Positions 22,947-33,166 of a DNA stretch of 55,118 nt are shown piece by piece. A model generated the notes under the pieces. The model ran no database searches. It saw only the letters and a program-made list of their open reading frames with translations, and had not been told where the DNA came from. The number at the start of each line of letters is the position of its first letter. The first letter of the stretch is position 1. Position numbers and translations under genes: made by a program. The stretch lies in assembly GCA_013391385.1 (NCBI GenBank), contig JACBFI010000022.1, positions 1 to 55,118 on the forward strand. Reading direction: 5' to 3'. The DNA comes from Sediminibacterium sp. Gen4 (GTDB taxonomy: Bacteria > Bacteroidota > Bacteroidia > Chitinophagales > Chitinophagaceae).

Positions 22947-23580
22947 AGTCTGTGGCATGACACAAGTTGAGCAGATCAAACACCTGGATACAATAGGTGT
23001 GGAGTTTGCTGGATTCATTTTTTATCCCAAATCGCCCCGGTATGTATTTAAACACATGCCCAGACCGGAGATCAAAAAAATAAGAGGGCAGCATATCAAT
23101 AAAGTAGGGGTGTTTGTGAACGCTCCGGTGGAAGAATTGTTAGAGATCGTAGATGAGTGTGGGTTACAGATGGTACAGCTACATGGGGATGAAACACCCA
23201 AATATTGTGAGAAAGTAGCTGATTATATTGGTGTGATCAAAGCCTTTCGTTTGAGAGAAGATGATCAGGTGCTCTGGAAAATCAAGGACTATCAGGATAT
23301 CGCGGATATGTTTTTGTTTGATACCGAAGGCGCAGGATATGGAGGGACCGGTAAAAAATTTGATTGGTCGGTATTAAAAGGATTACGTATCAATAAACCC
23401 TTTTTTTTAAGTGGCGGAATTGGTCCGGAGGATGTAGAAAACATCAAAACCTTTATTCAAGACCCAGTAGCAAAAGATCTGTTTAGCTTGGATGTGAATA
23501 GCAAATTTGAAACCATACCCGGACTCAAAGACATGCAGGCAGTTGAAAAATTTGTAAATGAGATCAAAACAATTAAGTGA
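22936..23580 (+). CDS. trpF: phosphoribosylanthranilate isomerase
   Basis: Amadori isomerase acting between TrpD and TrpC. It has 214 residues. The catalytic Cys is in MRIKVCGMT, the general acid Asp in [15 protein letters not shown], and the C-terminal phosphate loop in [10 protein letters not shown]. It overlaps both trpC (11 bases) and trpB. A dedicated TrpF is present, so the HisA in the same operon need not do this job. Confidence 0.96.
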   Translation: MRIKVCGMTQVEQIKHLDTIGVEFAGFIFYPKSPRYVFKHMPRPEIKKIRGQHINKVGVFVNAPVEELLEIVDECGLQMVQLHGDETPKYCEKVADYIGVIKAFRLREDDQVLWKIKDYQDIADMFLFDTEGAGYGGTGKKFDWSVLKGLRINKPFFLSGGIGPEDVENIKTFIQDPVAKDLFSLDVNSKFETIPGLKDMQAVEKFVNEIKTIK

Positions 23581-24764
23581 TGACAACTAGTTTTCAGAAC
23601 CCGAATGTGCAAGGTTATTATGGACAGTTTGGCGGAGCGTATATCCCTGAAATGTTACATCGTAATGTGGAAGAATTGCGTGAACAGTATTTGTCGATAA
23701 TGAATGATCCTGTTTTTAAAGCAGAGTTCGATGAGTTGTTGCAGGATTATGTTGGCAGACCTACGCCTTTATTCCTTGCTGAACGTTTGAGTCAGGAATT
23801 CAATACTACCATTTACCTGAAGCGGGAAGACCTCTGTCATACAGGTGCACATAAAATCAACAATACGATTGGACAGATTTTATTGGCACGTCGCCTAGGT
23901 AAAACCAGGATTATTGCAGAAACGGGTGCCGGTCAGCATGGTGTTGCAACGGCTACTGTTTGTGCATTGAAGGGAATGGAGTGTATTGTTTACATGGGTG
24001 AAAAAGATATTGAAAGGCAAGCTCCGAATGTTGCGCGCATGAAAATGCTGGGAGCTACGGTAGTACCTGCTACCAGTGGTAGTAAAACTTTGAAAGATGC
24101 CACCAATGAAGCCATACGAGATTGGATCAATCATCCCAATGACACGCATTATATTATTGGAAGTGTAGTAGGTCCACATCCTTATCCGGATATGGTAGCA
24201 AGGTTTCAAAGTGTTATCAGTGCTGAAACGAGAAAGCAGTTGAAAGAAAAAAGAGGGAATGAATTGCCGACACATGTTATTGCTTGTGTAGGTGGCGGTA
24301 GTAATGCTGCGGGAGCTTTTTATCATTTCTTAGATGAAACTTCTGTGCAATTGGTGGCTGTGGAAGCGGCCGGACATGGGATTCAATCCGGGATGAGTGC
24401 TGCTACAACACAATTAGGTAAGCCAGGCATTTTACATGGAAGTAAGAGTTTGTTGATGCAAACGGAAGATGGACAGGTTGTAGAGCCGCATAGTATTTCG
24501 GCTGGACTGGATTATCCGGGTATTGGACCATTACATGCCAATTTATTCACTACTGGGCGTGGTGTGTTTTTGTCTGCCACAGATGAAGAAGCACTTCAGG
24601 CTGCTTTTCATGTGAGTAAAACAGAAGGTATTATTCCGGCATTGGAAACGGCTCATGCTTTTGCGGTCTTGGGGAAACTGAATCTGAAGCCTACTGATGT
24701 AGTGGTCATTTGTTTGAGTGGAAGAGGTGATAAGGATCTTTCAACCTACATGCAACAACTATAA
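23580..24764 (+). CDS. trpB: tryptophan synthase beta chain
   Basis: PLP enzyme joining indole and serine. It has 394 residues from the ATG at 23580, whose A is the last base of the trpF stop; a GTG one codon earlier is the alternative start. The PLP lysine is in HTGAHKINN, the phosphate loop in GGGSNAAG, and the family tail in LSGRGDKD. It lies 20 bp before trpA, its partner in the alpha2-beta2 channelling complex. Confidence 0.97.
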   Translation: MTTSFQNPNVQGYYGQFGGAYIPEMLHRNVEELREQYLSIMNDPVFKAEFDELLQDYVGRPTPLFLAERLSQEFNTTIYLKREDLCHTGAHKINNTIGQILLARRLGKTRIIAETGAGQHGVATATVCALKGMECIVYMGEKDIERQAPNVARMKMLGATVVPATSGSKTLKDATNEAIRDWINHPNDTHYIIGSVVGPHPYPDMVARFQSVISAETRKQLKEKRGNELPTHVIACVGGGSNAAGAFYHFLDETSVQLVAVEAAGHGIQSGMSAATTQLGKPGILHGSKSLLMQTEDGQVVEPHSISAGLDYPGIGPLHANLFTTGRGVFLSATDEEALQAAFHVSKTEGIIPALETAHAFAVLGKLNLKPTDVVVICLSGRGDKDLSTYMQQL

Positions 24765-24784
24765 TTATTGATGCGTATAACATT

Positions 24785-25552
24785 ATGAGCAGAATAGAGA
24801 CATTGTTTAGTCGAAAAAAAGAAAGGGTGTTGAATGTGTATTGTACAGCCGGCTATCCGGAACTGAATAGTACCCTTGAAGTGATACTCACACTAGAGGC
24901 TTCTGGTGCCGATTTGATTGAGTTAGGCATGCCATACAGTGATCCACTGGCAGACGGACCGGTAATACAAGCCAGCAGTACTAAGGCTTTGCAAAATGGT
25001 ATGAGTATAGCAGTATTATTTGAGCAGTTGAAAAGTCTGCGTGCTAAAACACAAATCCCACTCATCTTAATGGGTTATATGAATCCTGTGATTCAGTATG
25101 GGTTTCAGAAATTTTGTGAAGAGGCTGCCGAAGTGGGTGTGGATGGATTGATATTACCTGATTTGCCCGAATATGAATATGAGACGATATATGGTGATAT
25201 CATTAAAAAAGCGGGACTAGATTTTATTTTTTTGATTACTCCGGAAACATCAACAGAAAGAATCAAAAAATTAGACCATTTAAGTAGTGGTTTTTTATAT
25301 GCAGTGAGTTCATCTGCCACAACAGGTAATGAAAAAGACTTTGATCAGGTGGCGAAGTATTTACAGCGGTTAAAAGATATGCAACTACAGAATCCGGTAT
25401 TAGTTGGTTTTGGCATTAAAGACAAAACAACTTTTGATACTGCATGTCGATATGCCAATGGTGCCATCATTGGATCGGCCTATATCAAAGCATTGGAGCA
25501 GCCAGGAGATATTCAATCATTAACCCAGCAATTTTTGAATCAAGTATTATGA
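24785..25552 (+). CDS. trpA: tryptophan synthase alpha chain
   Basis: TIM-barrel lyase that splits indole-glycerol phosphate and passes indole to TrpB. It has 255 residues. The catalytic Glu is in DLIELGMPYSDPLADGP and the catalytic Asp in GLILPDLPEYE; the phosphate site GFGIKDK is present. Its stop codon overlaps the hisH start (ATGA), which fuses the trp and his gene sets into one transcription unit. Confidence 0.97.
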   Translation: MSRIETLFSRKKERVLNVYCTAGYPELNSTLEVILTLEASGADLIELGMPYSDPLADGPVIQASSTKALQNGMSIAVLFEQLKSLRAKTQIPLILMGYMNPVIQYGFQKFCEEAAEVGVDGLILPDLPEYEYETIYGDIIKKAGLDFIFLITPETSTERIKKLDHLSSGFLYAVSSSATTGNEKDFDQVAKYLQRLKDMQLQNPVLVGFGIKDKTTFDTACRYANGAIIGSAYIKALEQPGDIQSLTQQFLNQVL

Positions 25553-26142
25553 ATATAGTAATCGTTAAATACAATGCGGGAAATATTCAGTCTGTTCAAT
25601 ATGCACTGGAACGAATCGGAGCCTCTGCACTCGTTACCGATGATCATGAATTGATTCAGTCGGCAGATAAGGTGATTTTTCCCGGTGTTGGAGAGGCTAG
25701 TACTGCGATGAATTATCTCCAGTCAAGATCTCTTGATGTGCTGCTGAAAGGATTACAGCAGCCAGTGTTGGGAATTTGTTTAGGTATGCAACTCATGTGT
25801 CAACACTCAGAAGAAAACGATACAGACTGTATGGGCATTTTTGATGAGCAGGTCAAGTTATTTCAGCCCGAAAAATCAGCAGGATTGAAAGTGCCGCAGA
25901 TTGGTTGGAATATGATCAGAGATTTATCTACTCCACTTTTTAAAGATGTACCCGAAAACAGTTTCTGTTATTTTGTTCATGGCTATTATGCTTCGAAAGG
26001 CGAGCATACCATTGCAACAACAGATTATGTTCTACCCTATAGTGCCGCTTTACATCGGGATAATTTTTATGGAGTACAATTTCATCCGGAAAAAAGTGCT
26101 GTGGTGGGAGAACAAATCCTAAAGAATTTTTTAACCTTATAA
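25549..26142 (+). CDS. hisH: imidazole glycerol phosphate synthase, glutaminase subunit
   Basis: Supplies ammonia to HisF. It has 197 residues from the ATG at 25549; the longer open frame from 25444 lies inside trpA and lacks homology. The nucleophile Cys is in GICLGMQLMCQ, with His-Glu in GVQFHPEKS. The four-base ATGA overlap with trpA implies translational coupling across the trp/his boundary. Confidence 0.96.
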   Translation: MNIVIVKYNAGNIQSVQYALERIGASALVTDDHELIQSADKVIFPGVGEASTAMNYLQSRSLDVLLKGLQQPVLGICLGMQLMCQHSEENDTDCMGIFDEQVKLFQPEKSAGLKVPQIGWNMIRDLSTPLFKDVPENSFCYFVHGYYASKGEHTIATTDYVLPYSAALHRDNFYGVQFHPEKSAVVGEQILKNFLTL

Positions 26143-26150
26143 ATGGATGC

Positions 26151-26870
26151 ATGCAAATCATACCGGCTATTGATATTATTGAAGGAAAATGCGTAAGACT
26201 TACACAAGGCGATTATGCACAGAAGACCATCTACAATGAAAACCCATTAGAGGTAGCTTTACAATTTCAGGATGCGGGCTTAGAACGACTACATTTGGTA
26301 GATCTTGATGGTGCAAAAGCAGGGGCAGTGAAAAACTGGAAAGTATTGGAGCAGCTAACGTCTAAAACCAAAATGATCATTGATTTTGGTGGTGGCATTA
26401 AAAAGGAGGAAGATCTTCGTATAGTTTTTGATTCAGGAGCAGCCTACGCAACCATTGGCAGTTTGGCAGTGAAAGAGGAAGCAAAGTTTGTCGCATGGTT
26501 ACAAGCCTATGGAGCATCCAAATTTTTATTGGGTGCCGATGTCAAAGATGAAAAGATTGCAGTTGGCGGATGGCTGGAAACGACTGATATCAACATCTTA
26601 GATTTTATCAAGCAATACACAGCCCACGGAATTTCACAACTGTTCTGTACGGATGTGAGTAAAGATGGTAAACTGGAAGGTCCATCCATCACATTGTATG
26701 AAAAGATCATCACCCAATTCCCGAATCTTCATTTTATTGCCAGTGGTGGCGTTAGTAATCTTACAGATTTAGAGCAATTAAAAGAAATAGGATGTAAAGG
26801 AGCGATTGTAGGAAAAGCTATCTATGAAAATAGAATTAGTCTGGAAGAACTCAGTCTTATGAATCAATAA
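26151..26870 (+). CDS. hisA: ProFAR isomerase (histidine biosynthesis)
   Basis: Phosphoribosylformimino-AICAR-phosphate isomerase, a TIM barrel built from two similar halves. It has 239 residues. The N-terminal [18 protein letters not shown] holds the catalytic Asp, with FGGGIK and [14 protein letters not shown] following. It starts 8 bp after hisH. Confidence 0.96.
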   Translation: MQIIPAIDIIEGKCVRLTQGDYAQKTIYNENPLEVALQFQDAGLERLHLVDLDGAKAGAVKNWKVLEQLTSKTKMIIDFGGGIKKEEDLRIVFDSGAAYATIGSLAVKEEAKFVAWLQAYGASKFLLGADVKDEKIAVGGWLETTDINILDFIKQYTAHGISQLFCTDVSKDGKLEGPSITLYEKIITQFPNLHFIASGGVSNLTDLEQLKEIGCKGAIVGKAIYENRISLEELSLMNQ

Positions 26871-26887
26871 TCATTACAAAAGTTTGT

Positions 26888-27646
26888 ATGCTGACAAAAA
26901 GAATCATACCCTGTTTAGATATCAAAGATGGCAGAACTGTTAAGGGTGTCAATTTTGAAAATATAAGAGATGCAGGTGATCCTGTTGAATTAGGAGCACT
27001 ATACGCTGCCTCAGGAGCTGATGAATTGGTATTTCTGGATATCACTGCAACGAATGAAAAAAGAAAAACACTAAGTGAGCTGGTCAATAAAATATCCCAC
27101 AAAATCAATATTCCCTTTACGGTGGGTGGTGGTATCAGTAGTGTAGAAGATGTAAGAGCGTTACTTCAAAATGGCGCAGATAAAATATCTGTAAACACGG
27201 CTGCTTTTAAAAGACCGGAATTGATTGCAGAGCTGTCTAAAGAATTCGGTTCACAGTGTGTGGTTTTGGCCATTGATACCCGTCAGGAAGAAGATGGTAA
27301 TTGGTATGTGTACTTGAATGGTGGACGAGTAAAAACAGAAACGCTTTGTTTGGATTGGGCAAAACAGGGAGTGGCATTGGGTGCAGGAGAAATTTTACTG
27401 ACCTCTATGAACCATGATGGAACCAAGCAAGGTTTTGCGCTGGATATTACGGCTCAATTAGCAGAAGTATTACCTGTACCGGTGATTGCTTCCGGTGGCG
27501 GTGGTACAATGGAGCATTTTACTACCGTTTTCAAAGAAGGAAAAGCAGATGCAGCACTTGCTGCCAGTATCTTTCACTTTAAAGAAATAGGGATACCGGA
27601 ATTGAAGCAGTATCTTGCAGAAAATGGAGTGGTGGTTAGAAAATGA
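26888..27646 (+). CDS. hisF: imidazole glycerol phosphate synthase, cyclase subunit
   Basis: Cyclase subunit that closes the imidazole ring using ammonia from HisH. It has 252 residues. [19 protein letters not shown] contains the catalytic Asp; [22 protein letters not shown] (second catalytic Asp) and IASGGGG follow. It lies 17 bp after hisA. Confidence 0.96.
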   Translation: MLTKRIIPCLDIKDGRTVKGVNFENIRDAGDPVELGALYAASGADELVFLDITATNEKRKTLSELVNKISHKINIPFTVGGGISSVEDVRALLQNGADKISVNTAAFKRPELIAELSKEFGSQCVVLAIDTRQEEDGNWYVYLNGGRVKTETLCLDWAKQGVALGAGEILLTSMNHDGTKQGFALDITAQLAEVLPVPVIASGGGGTMEHFTTVFKEGKADAALAASIFHFKEIGIPELKQYLAENGVVVRK

Positions 27647-27692
27647 TGAATATCGAAGTATAGGATTATGGAGCAGCATAAATAATTGAATT

Positions 27693-28289
27693 ATGAAAGT
27701 TGATTTTTCAAAATATACGGATGGGTTGGTACCTGCCATCGTACAGGATATTGAAACCCATAAAGTACTGATGCTGGGTTTTATGAACCAAGAGGCACTT
27801 ACCAAGACTGAAGAAACCGGAAAAGTTACTTTTTTCAGTCGCAGTAAGAATAGATTATGGACCAAGGGTGAAGAAAGTGGTAATTTTTTGGAATTGAAAA
27901 GTATGGCTGTGGATTGTGATCAGGATACTCTGTTGATTCAGGTTCATCCTGTGGGACCTGTTTGTCACACCGGAGCAGATACTTGCTGGAGTGAAAGAAA
28001 TCATAGCGAAGACTTTCTCTTATACCTGGAAGATATTATTCGCTTACGTAAACAAGCTTCACCTGAAGACTCATATGTTGCCAAGCTCTTTTCTAGGGGT
28101 ATCAATAAAGTTGCCCAAAAAGTAGGCGAGGAGGCGGTAGAGCTGGTGATTGAAGCCAAAGATGACAATGAGGAACTGTTTCTGAATGAAGCTGCCGACC
28201 TCTTATTCCATTATTTACTTTTGCTTAACGCGAAAGGTTATAAATTACAGTCTGTCATTGACATTTTGAAAAAAAGACATTCCAGATAA
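27693..28289 (+). CDS. hisIE: bifunctional phosphoribosyl-AMP cyclohydrolase / phosphoribosyl-ATP pyrophosphatase
   Basis: Fusion of HisI (about residues 1-105) and HisE (about 110-198), steps two and three of histidine synthesis. The HisI part shows FMNQEALTKT, FSRSKNRLWTKGEESGN and the metal-site cysteines around VDCDQDT and CHTGADTC. The HisE part shows the KVGEEAVELVIEAK helix and NEAADLLFHYLLLL. hisG, hisD, hisC and hisB are not in the window, so the pathway is split. Confidence 0.96.
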   Translation: MKVDFSKYTDGLVPAIVQDIETHKVLMLGFMNQEALTKTEETGKVTFFSRSKNRLWTKGEESGNFLELKSMAVDCDQDTLLIQVHPVGPVCHTGADTCWSERNHSEDFLLYLEDIIRLRKQASPEDSYVAKLFSRGINKVAQKVGEEAVELVIEAKDDNEELFLNEAADLLFHYLLLLNAKGYKLQSVIDILKKRHSR

Positions 28290-28290
28290 T

Positions 28291-29376
28291 ATGAAAAAAC
28301 TACTCTTTTTATTATGTATGCCCCTGAGTATGCTGGCGCAGGTGGGTGTTGATAGTTATGAGATCAAGGGAATATTGAAAGGCTTATCAGATAATACCAC
28401 CGTTTTTCTCACCAATGGTGTTACCGGACAAACCATTGCTACGGCAACTGCAAAAGATGGTCAATTTACACTTAAAGGCAAGCTAACACAACCGGAATTG
28501 GTACAAATCGGATTCAATGGGAAGAGTGAAAAATTAGACATGTTCATTGGAAATGATGCGGTAAGTCTGGACGGAGAACTTTCTAATTTGGAAGCTGCTA
28601 TCATCAGTGGGTCAGCTGTTCAAAAAGATTATGAACGTTTCAGGGTAAAATTCAATCCGCTAAAAGATAAGTTGAATGCATTGGCGAACACTATCAATCA
28701 ACAGTCGTCCTCTAATGCAAAACGTGATTCTTTGATCAATGTTTTCAATCAAAACAAAGCGATATTACTGGCTACAGCAGCTGAATATATAAAGAATAAT
28801 GCATCATCTCCTGTTAGTCCGTTTGTATTGTTTGCAGTAGGTCCATTGTACGATGACCTTGATGAGTTAGAGGCACGTTACAATGATTTACAACCCATTG
28901 TACAAAAAGGATTTTATGCAGAAATCATCGCCCAAACTTTAAGCAAATCTAAAATTGGTCGTATAGGTTCAGAAGCACTGGATTTCACCCAAAAGGATGT
29001 GAATGGAAAGCCGGTTTCATTGTCTTCTTTCAGAGGTAAATATGTGTTGGTAGATTTTTGGGCGAGTTGGTGCAGACCTTGTCGTGAAGAAAATCCAAAT
29101 GTAGTACTCGCTTATAATACGTTCAAAGACAAAAACTTTACTGTCTTGGGTGTTTCCTTGGACCAGGATAAAAACAACTGGTTACAAGCTATCAAAGTAG
29201 ATAAACTGGATTGGACACATGTGAGTGACCTAAAATATTGGGATAATGAAGTGGCTAAGATGTACAATATTCAAGGTATCCCCGCAAACATGCTAATCGA
29301 CCCCACCGGAAAAATCATCGCCCGAGATCTCAGGGCACAGGCTTTGCAAGATAAGCTGAAGGAGTTGTTGAAGTGA
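28291..29376 (+). CDS. TlpA-like thioredoxin with N-terminal DUF4369 domain
   Basis: Exported thiol-disulfide oxidoreductase, 361 residues. A signal peptide (about residues 1-16) is followed by a DUF4369-type beta domain (about 22-120), a helical linker, and a thioredoxin fold from about 230. The active site is WASWCRPC with Cys261 and Cys264, and the cis-proline segment is NIQGIPANML. It starts one base after hisIE, so it probably belongs to the trp-his transcript although its role is unrelated. A 23-bp hairpin follows its stop. Confidence 0.88.
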   Translation: MKKLLFLLCMPLSMLAQVGVDSYEIKGILKGLSDNTTVFLTNGVTGQTIATATAKDGQFTLKGKLTQPELVQIGFNGKSEKLDMFIGNDAVSLDGELSNLEAAIISGSAVQKDYERFRVKFNPLKDKLNALANTINQQSSSNAKRDSLINVFNQNKAILLATAAEYIKNNASSPVSPFVLFAVGPLYDDLDELEARYNDLQPIVQKGFYAEIIAQTLSKSKIGRIGSEALDFTQKDVNGKPVSLSSFRGKYVLVDFWASWCRPCREENPNVVLAYNTFKDKNFTVLGVSLDQDKNNWLQAIKVDKLDWTHVSDLKYWDNEVAKMYNIQGIPANMLIDPTGKIIARDLRAQALQDKLKELLK

Positions 29377-29379
29377 GCG

Positions 29380-29461
29380 GTTGATAGCTTATGGTTCATG
29401 GCGTATAGTAATTTATAGTTATGAAAATTTTGCTATTGGCTATGAACCATAAGCTATCAAC
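29380..29461. repeat. 23-bp inverted repeat between convergent genes
   Basis: Left arm 29380-29402 (starting GTTGATAGCTTATGGTTCAT) pairs with 29439-29461 over 23 bp with a single G-T wobble and a 36-nt loop. It begins four bases after the TlpA-like stop and ends inside the stop of the convergent gene. It is a plausible bidirectional end to the long trp-his transcript, although a T-run is missing. The units GGTTCAT and GGCGTAT show the 7-nt period seen elsewhere. Confidence 0.75.
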
Positions 29462-29814
29462 TAAACCCCAAAAATCTCTTCATATTTCCCCGCATCAAAA
29501 CCAACAGCCACTACTTTTCCTTTCTTTACTATGATGGGTCTTTTGATGATGCTGGTATGTTGTTGCATCACAGGGATGGCTTTTGCAGCGTTGGTGATAG
29601 ACTGTTGTAAACTGCTTGGGAGTTCTTTATAAGTAGTTGATCTTTTGTTGAAGAGGATGTCCCAGTTTACCTGTTCGCACCATGATTGTAATGTAGCGGT
29701 ATCAATACCGGCAACTTTATAATCATGAAATTGGTAATCGATCTTGTTTTCTTTCAGCCAAGTGATGGCTTTTTTCACGGTGTCGCAATTGGGAATACCA
29801 AAAATTGTGTACAT
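29461..29814 (-). CDS. ArsC/Spx-family reductase-like protein (YffB type)
   Basis: A 117-residue thioredoxin-fold protein of the ArsC/Spx superfamily. The N-terminal IPNCDTVKKAITWL carries the single conserved Cys of the YffB/ArsC-like subgroup, with FHDYK before helix two and RPIIV in the C-terminal half. It lacks the zinc motif of true Spx. Members are annotated as arsenate-reductase-like but are probably glutathione- or thiol-dependent reductases. It is monocistronic and converges on the TlpA-like gene. Confidence 0.82.
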   Translation of the reverse strand: MYTIFGIPNCDTVKKAITWLKENKIDYQFHDYKVAGIDTATLQSWCEQVNWDILFNKRSTTYKELPSSLQQSITNAAKAIPVMQQHTSIIKRPIIVKKGKVVAVGFDAGKYEEIFGV

Positions 29815-29944
29815 AGTTTTACAGTCGTTAAAGTCCTTTCAAATAGCCTATCTGCCGATTTTTGGGGAGATAGGTCCAATTGTATAGAATTTCGCCAATA
29901 ATAACCCATTAATCTTTAATTTGTTCTCCAGCAATCGATAGACC

Positions 29945-32401
29945 TTGAGAATTTATCTACTTTGGATAGGGATACTGCTATCCTCAACACTTATTGCTCA
30001 GAATACGTCTGAGAAATCTCGCACACAGTTGGGGCTTATTATCGGTAATATACTGGAAGCAAAAACCGGAAAACCTTTGGCGTTTGCTTCCATTCAATTA
30101 AAAGATTTGAGTGATACTTCGCGCAGATTATCAACAGTTGCAGATAAAAATGGAGCATTTGAATTCAATAGGCTTTCACTTGGATATTACAGATTAACTG
30201 TGAACATGGTAGGTTTTGCTCAGATGAATATCGATAGTATTTATCTGCGCCCGGAGCGGTATGATTTTAATTTAGGAGATATCAAATTGAATGATGCTGC
30301 AAGCACTCTGAATGAGGTCATTGTATATGCCGAAAAACCATTGATTGAAAACAAGGATGATAAGATCACTTATAATGTTGGCGAAAGTGCTTTAAGTGGG
30401 GGAGCCAGTACTGCGGAATTACTGAAAAACATGCCCTTGGTCAATAATGATCCTAACGGTAAGATATTACTCAAAGGGAAAGAACCTAGAATTCTAATCG
30501 ACGATAAGCCTACGGAGTTGAACGCACAACAGTTACAAGATCTTTTGGAAAGCTTACCCGGAAGCAGTATTGAAAAGATTGAGATCATGACCAACCCACC
30601 ACCACAATATGCAACAGAGACGGGTGGTGTTATTAATATCGTTACCAAAAAAGGAAAGATTGGTTGGGTGGGTAGAACAACGCTGAGTATGGGAACAAGA
30701 GGAGAAGGTAATTTGGCAGCCAATGCCAGTTATCGAACACAGCCTTTTTCTATCAATATTACAGCCGGATTAGGGGGAAGTATTTTAACAGGTAACAGCT
30801 ATTCTAAAAGAGAAAATATTTATCGAGACTCTACCAATTACTTTAATACAACAGGTTCATTCGAAAACAAAAACCTGCGTCCCAATCTCCGTGTGCAGAC
30901 TGATTTTGAGATGAATAAAAGAAATCAGTTGAATTTTACGTATCAAGGAAATCTGAATTATTTTGATAATGAAAGTGTGAATACTTTCGTCAATATCAAT
31001 CGAAATAAAGAAGTCTATAGAAATAGTACCAGAACCAATGGTAGCGAAGGTGAGGGGTATGGACATAACGCTTCTTTATCGTATACACATAAAGCAAAAA
31101 ATCCGGCAGAGTTTATTCGGGTTATCCTGAATGTGAATGCGAATAAGAATAATAATGATCGGGCATTTTTTCAGGAGTTTTTGAATCCTGACTTTTCTGC
31201 AACGGGAATTGATTCAACACAATCGCAGTTCTTTGATAATCTCAATCGTTCTGCTTCCATACGTGCAGATTATAATAAACCTTTGAGAAAAAAAGGAGCC
31301 AATTTTTCTAGCGGGATATTTTATAATCGATCATTTTTTCATAATACACTGAATACAAGTTTCCTGAGAAAATCAGATGGAGTCTTTATTCCGAATGATA
31401 TATTGAGTAATGATTTTGAGTTCTTACAAAATATCTTCACTGCCAGAGCCGGATTTGGATTGCCTTTTGAAAAAGGTTGGCGATTGAATTTTGGCTTGCA
31501 GGCAGAACATACTGAAATGGGGTTCGCATTTCTGAAGGGTAATGGTTCAAATGTGAATAATGGATACTGGAACGTATTGCCCAATATCTCTCTGCGGAAA
31601 GAATTTAATAAATCACTGAACTCTACTTTCATTTACCGTGCTACCATACGAAGACCCGGTATCGGCGAATTGAATCCCAATGTAGATTATAGTGATCCGT
31701 ATAATCTTCGTTTTGGTAATCCTTATTTAAGACCTACACTTTCTGACAATTTTGATTGGAACCTAAGCTGGATCAAAGGGAAATACTATATCAATACGTC
31801 CATAGGGTATAATCGGTTGAAAGATGTATTCAATTCTATCCGTAATCTGGTAGGAGATGGAAAAACGGAAGTGAGTTGGCTCAATATTGCCGACAGACGT
31901 GAATATGAAGCCAGCATATGGGGCGGATATACCTTTAGCAAACAATTGCGGGTGAATACCAGTATGGGTTATACGATGAACAAATACAGTGAAACGGAAA
32001 AGAAGCTCTACCGTTATCGCGATGGCAATAGTTTTTACAGTAGTTTGAATTATACGTTTACCCCTAGCAATGTATTAACCTTTGAGGGAAATATTCGATT
32101 CAGCAATTTCGCCAATCCACAGGGGAGAAGCAGAAGTAATGTAAACATGAATTTAGGTGTGCAACATCGCTTCTTTGATCGTAGACTGATCTTGAGTTTT
32201 AATGCGATAGATCCATTCACGCCTCAAAGATTTACCAACTATACCTATGGCGCGAATTTTAACCTGGAGAGTTTTAATTCGAGTAATACGCGGAACTTTA
32301 GAATCGCTGTCAGTTATCAGTTGAATAAAGTGGTACAGAAATCGAAGCTGAGTGAGAAAGATAAAAAAGCAGCTTTGCAAAAAATCAAAGCTGTTCGTTA
32401 A
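29945..32401 (+). CDS. outer membrane beta-barrel receptor with carboxypeptidase-regulatory-like domain
   Basis: TonB-receptor-like outer-membrane protein, 818 residues. A signal peptide (about 1-18) is followed by a CarboxypepD_reg-like beta sandwich (about 30-115), a plug-like region (about 130-235, with PRILIDDKPTELN and GGVINIVTKKG), then a long aromatic-rich barrel. It starts at TTG, since no in-frame ATG would keep the signal peptide. It has no SusD partner beside it. Substrate unknown; it resembles the protein at 41.3-44.0 kb in layout. Confidence 0.83.
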   Translation: MRIYLLWIGILLSSTLIAQNTSEKSRTQLGLIIGNILEAKTGKPLAFASIQLKDLSDTSRRLSTVADKNGAFEFNRLSLGYYRLTVNMVGFAQMNIDSIYLRPERYDFNLGDIKLNDAASTLNEVIVYAEKPLIENKDDKITYNVGESALSGGASTAELLKNMPLVNNDPNGKILLKGKEPRILIDDKPTELNAQQLQDLLESLPGSSIEKIEIMTNPPPQYATETGGVINIVTKKGKIGWVGRTTLSMGTRGEGNLAANASYRTQPFSINITAGLGGSILTGNSYSKRENIYRDSTNYFNTTGSFENKNLRPNLRVQTDFEMNKRNQLNFTYQGNLNYFDNESVNTFVNINRNKEVYRNSTRTNGSEGEGYGHNASLSYTHKAKNPAEFIRVILNVNANKNNNDRAFFQEFLNPDFSATGIDSTQSQFFDNLNRSASIRADYNKPLRKKGANFSSGIFYNRSFFHNTLNTSFLRKSDGVFIPNDILSNDFEFLQNIFTARAGFGLPFEKGWRLNFGLQAEHTEMGFAFLKGNGSNVNNGYWNVLPNISLRKEFNKSLNSTFIYRATIRRPGIGELNPNVDYSDPYNLRFGNPYLRPTLSDNFDWNLSWIKGKYYINTSIGYNRLKDVFNSIRNLVGDGKTEVSWLNIADRREYEASIWGGYTFSKQLRVNTSMGYTMNKYSETEKKLYRYRDGNSFYSSLNYTFTPSNVLTFEGNIRFSNFANPQGRSRSNVNMNLGVQHRFFDRRLILSFNAIDPFTPQRFTNYTYGANFNLESFNSSNTRNFRIAVSYQLNKVVQKSKLSEKDKKAALQKIKAVR

Positions 32402-32408
32402 TCTTATC

Positions 32409-32861
32409 TTACAAACTGATGCCTAATCTAAATGCCAGTTGAGAAGTATAACTACTAAATCTCTCATACCGTAAGCTAAAGTTTAGGTTTTTGCTATTGG
32501 TACCTATCCCCGGTGAAAGAATAAAACTTTCTCCACCCTCTGTAAAAATGCCAATACCTGTTTCTCCTGATACATAAAAACGATCGGTAACCGGAAACAT
32601 AACTCCAGACTTCAAAACAACAAAACCGCCATTTCTTTTATTGAAATAAGTAAATCCGGGTGTTACTGTCCAGCTTATCTTTTGTGTACTTACCGGAATA
32701 AAGCGAATATCAACACCTGAACTAAATCCACCCAGATTATCCAGAGAGTTGCCAAGACTGATTCCAAGATCTGAAATATACTTTTTAGGTTGTTTTGCTG
32801 TTGTTTGAGCGAAAGCGGTAATAGATGATAAAAGGAGTACGAGTAGTAAGTTTTTCTTCAT
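32409..32861 (-). CDS. small predicted outer-membrane beta-barrel protein
   Basis: A 150-residue protein with a clear signal peptide (cleavage after FAQ near residue 19). The mature part alternates polar and aromatic residues in short strands and ends LAFRLGISL, a typical C-terminal outer-membrane insertion signal. It converges on the preceding receptor gene with a 7-bp gap. No named family is recognised. Confidence 0.65.
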   Translation of the reverse strand: MKKNLLLVLLLSSITAFAQTTAKQPKKYISDLGISLGNSLDNLGGFSSGVDIRFIPVSTQKISWTVTPGFTYFNKRNGGFVVLKSGVMFPVTDRFYVSGETGIGIFTEGGESFILSPGIGTNSKNLNFSLRYERFSSYTSQLAFRLGISL

Positions 32862-32942
32862 AATGGTTGATTTCTAAAAAACCTCCGCAATTACTGTACC
32901 AAATTATAAATAGTTATTATATTAGAGGTATAAAGTCATACT

Positions 32943-33140
32943 ATGAAATATGTAGTAAGTATGCTGTTGGCCGCTTTTATTATTGCGCTATTGGTTTTTG
33001 CCATTTTGTATTGGCTACTTCAATGGAGTTTTAAAGATTCAATAACACTTGGAGTAATCACGATCTTCATTGGCTTATTAAGTGAAGTTGCACGTTTCTT
33101 TCTATTGAAAAAGGGAAGTGATAAAGCTGAGCAGAGATAA
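32943..33140 (+). CDS. small two-helix membrane protein
   Basis: A 65-residue protein with two hydrophobic segments (about 4-27 and 35-55) and a charged tail (KKGSDKAEQR). It starts at an ATG in a gap between a divergent and a convergent gene. Composition and the positive-inside tail support a real small membrane protein; function unknown. Confidence 0.55.
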   Translation: MKYVVSMLLAAFIIALLVFAILYWLLQWSFKDSITLGVITIFIGLLSEVARFFLLKKGSDKAEQR

Positions 33141-33166
33141 TCTCAGTTATGTTTGGCGGAAGTCGC

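Noticed and set aside
25444-25548. Extended start for hisH
   Set aside because: These codons lie inside trpA out of frame and precede the canonical HisH N-terminus; ATG 25549 overlaps the trpA stop in a typical coupling arrangement.
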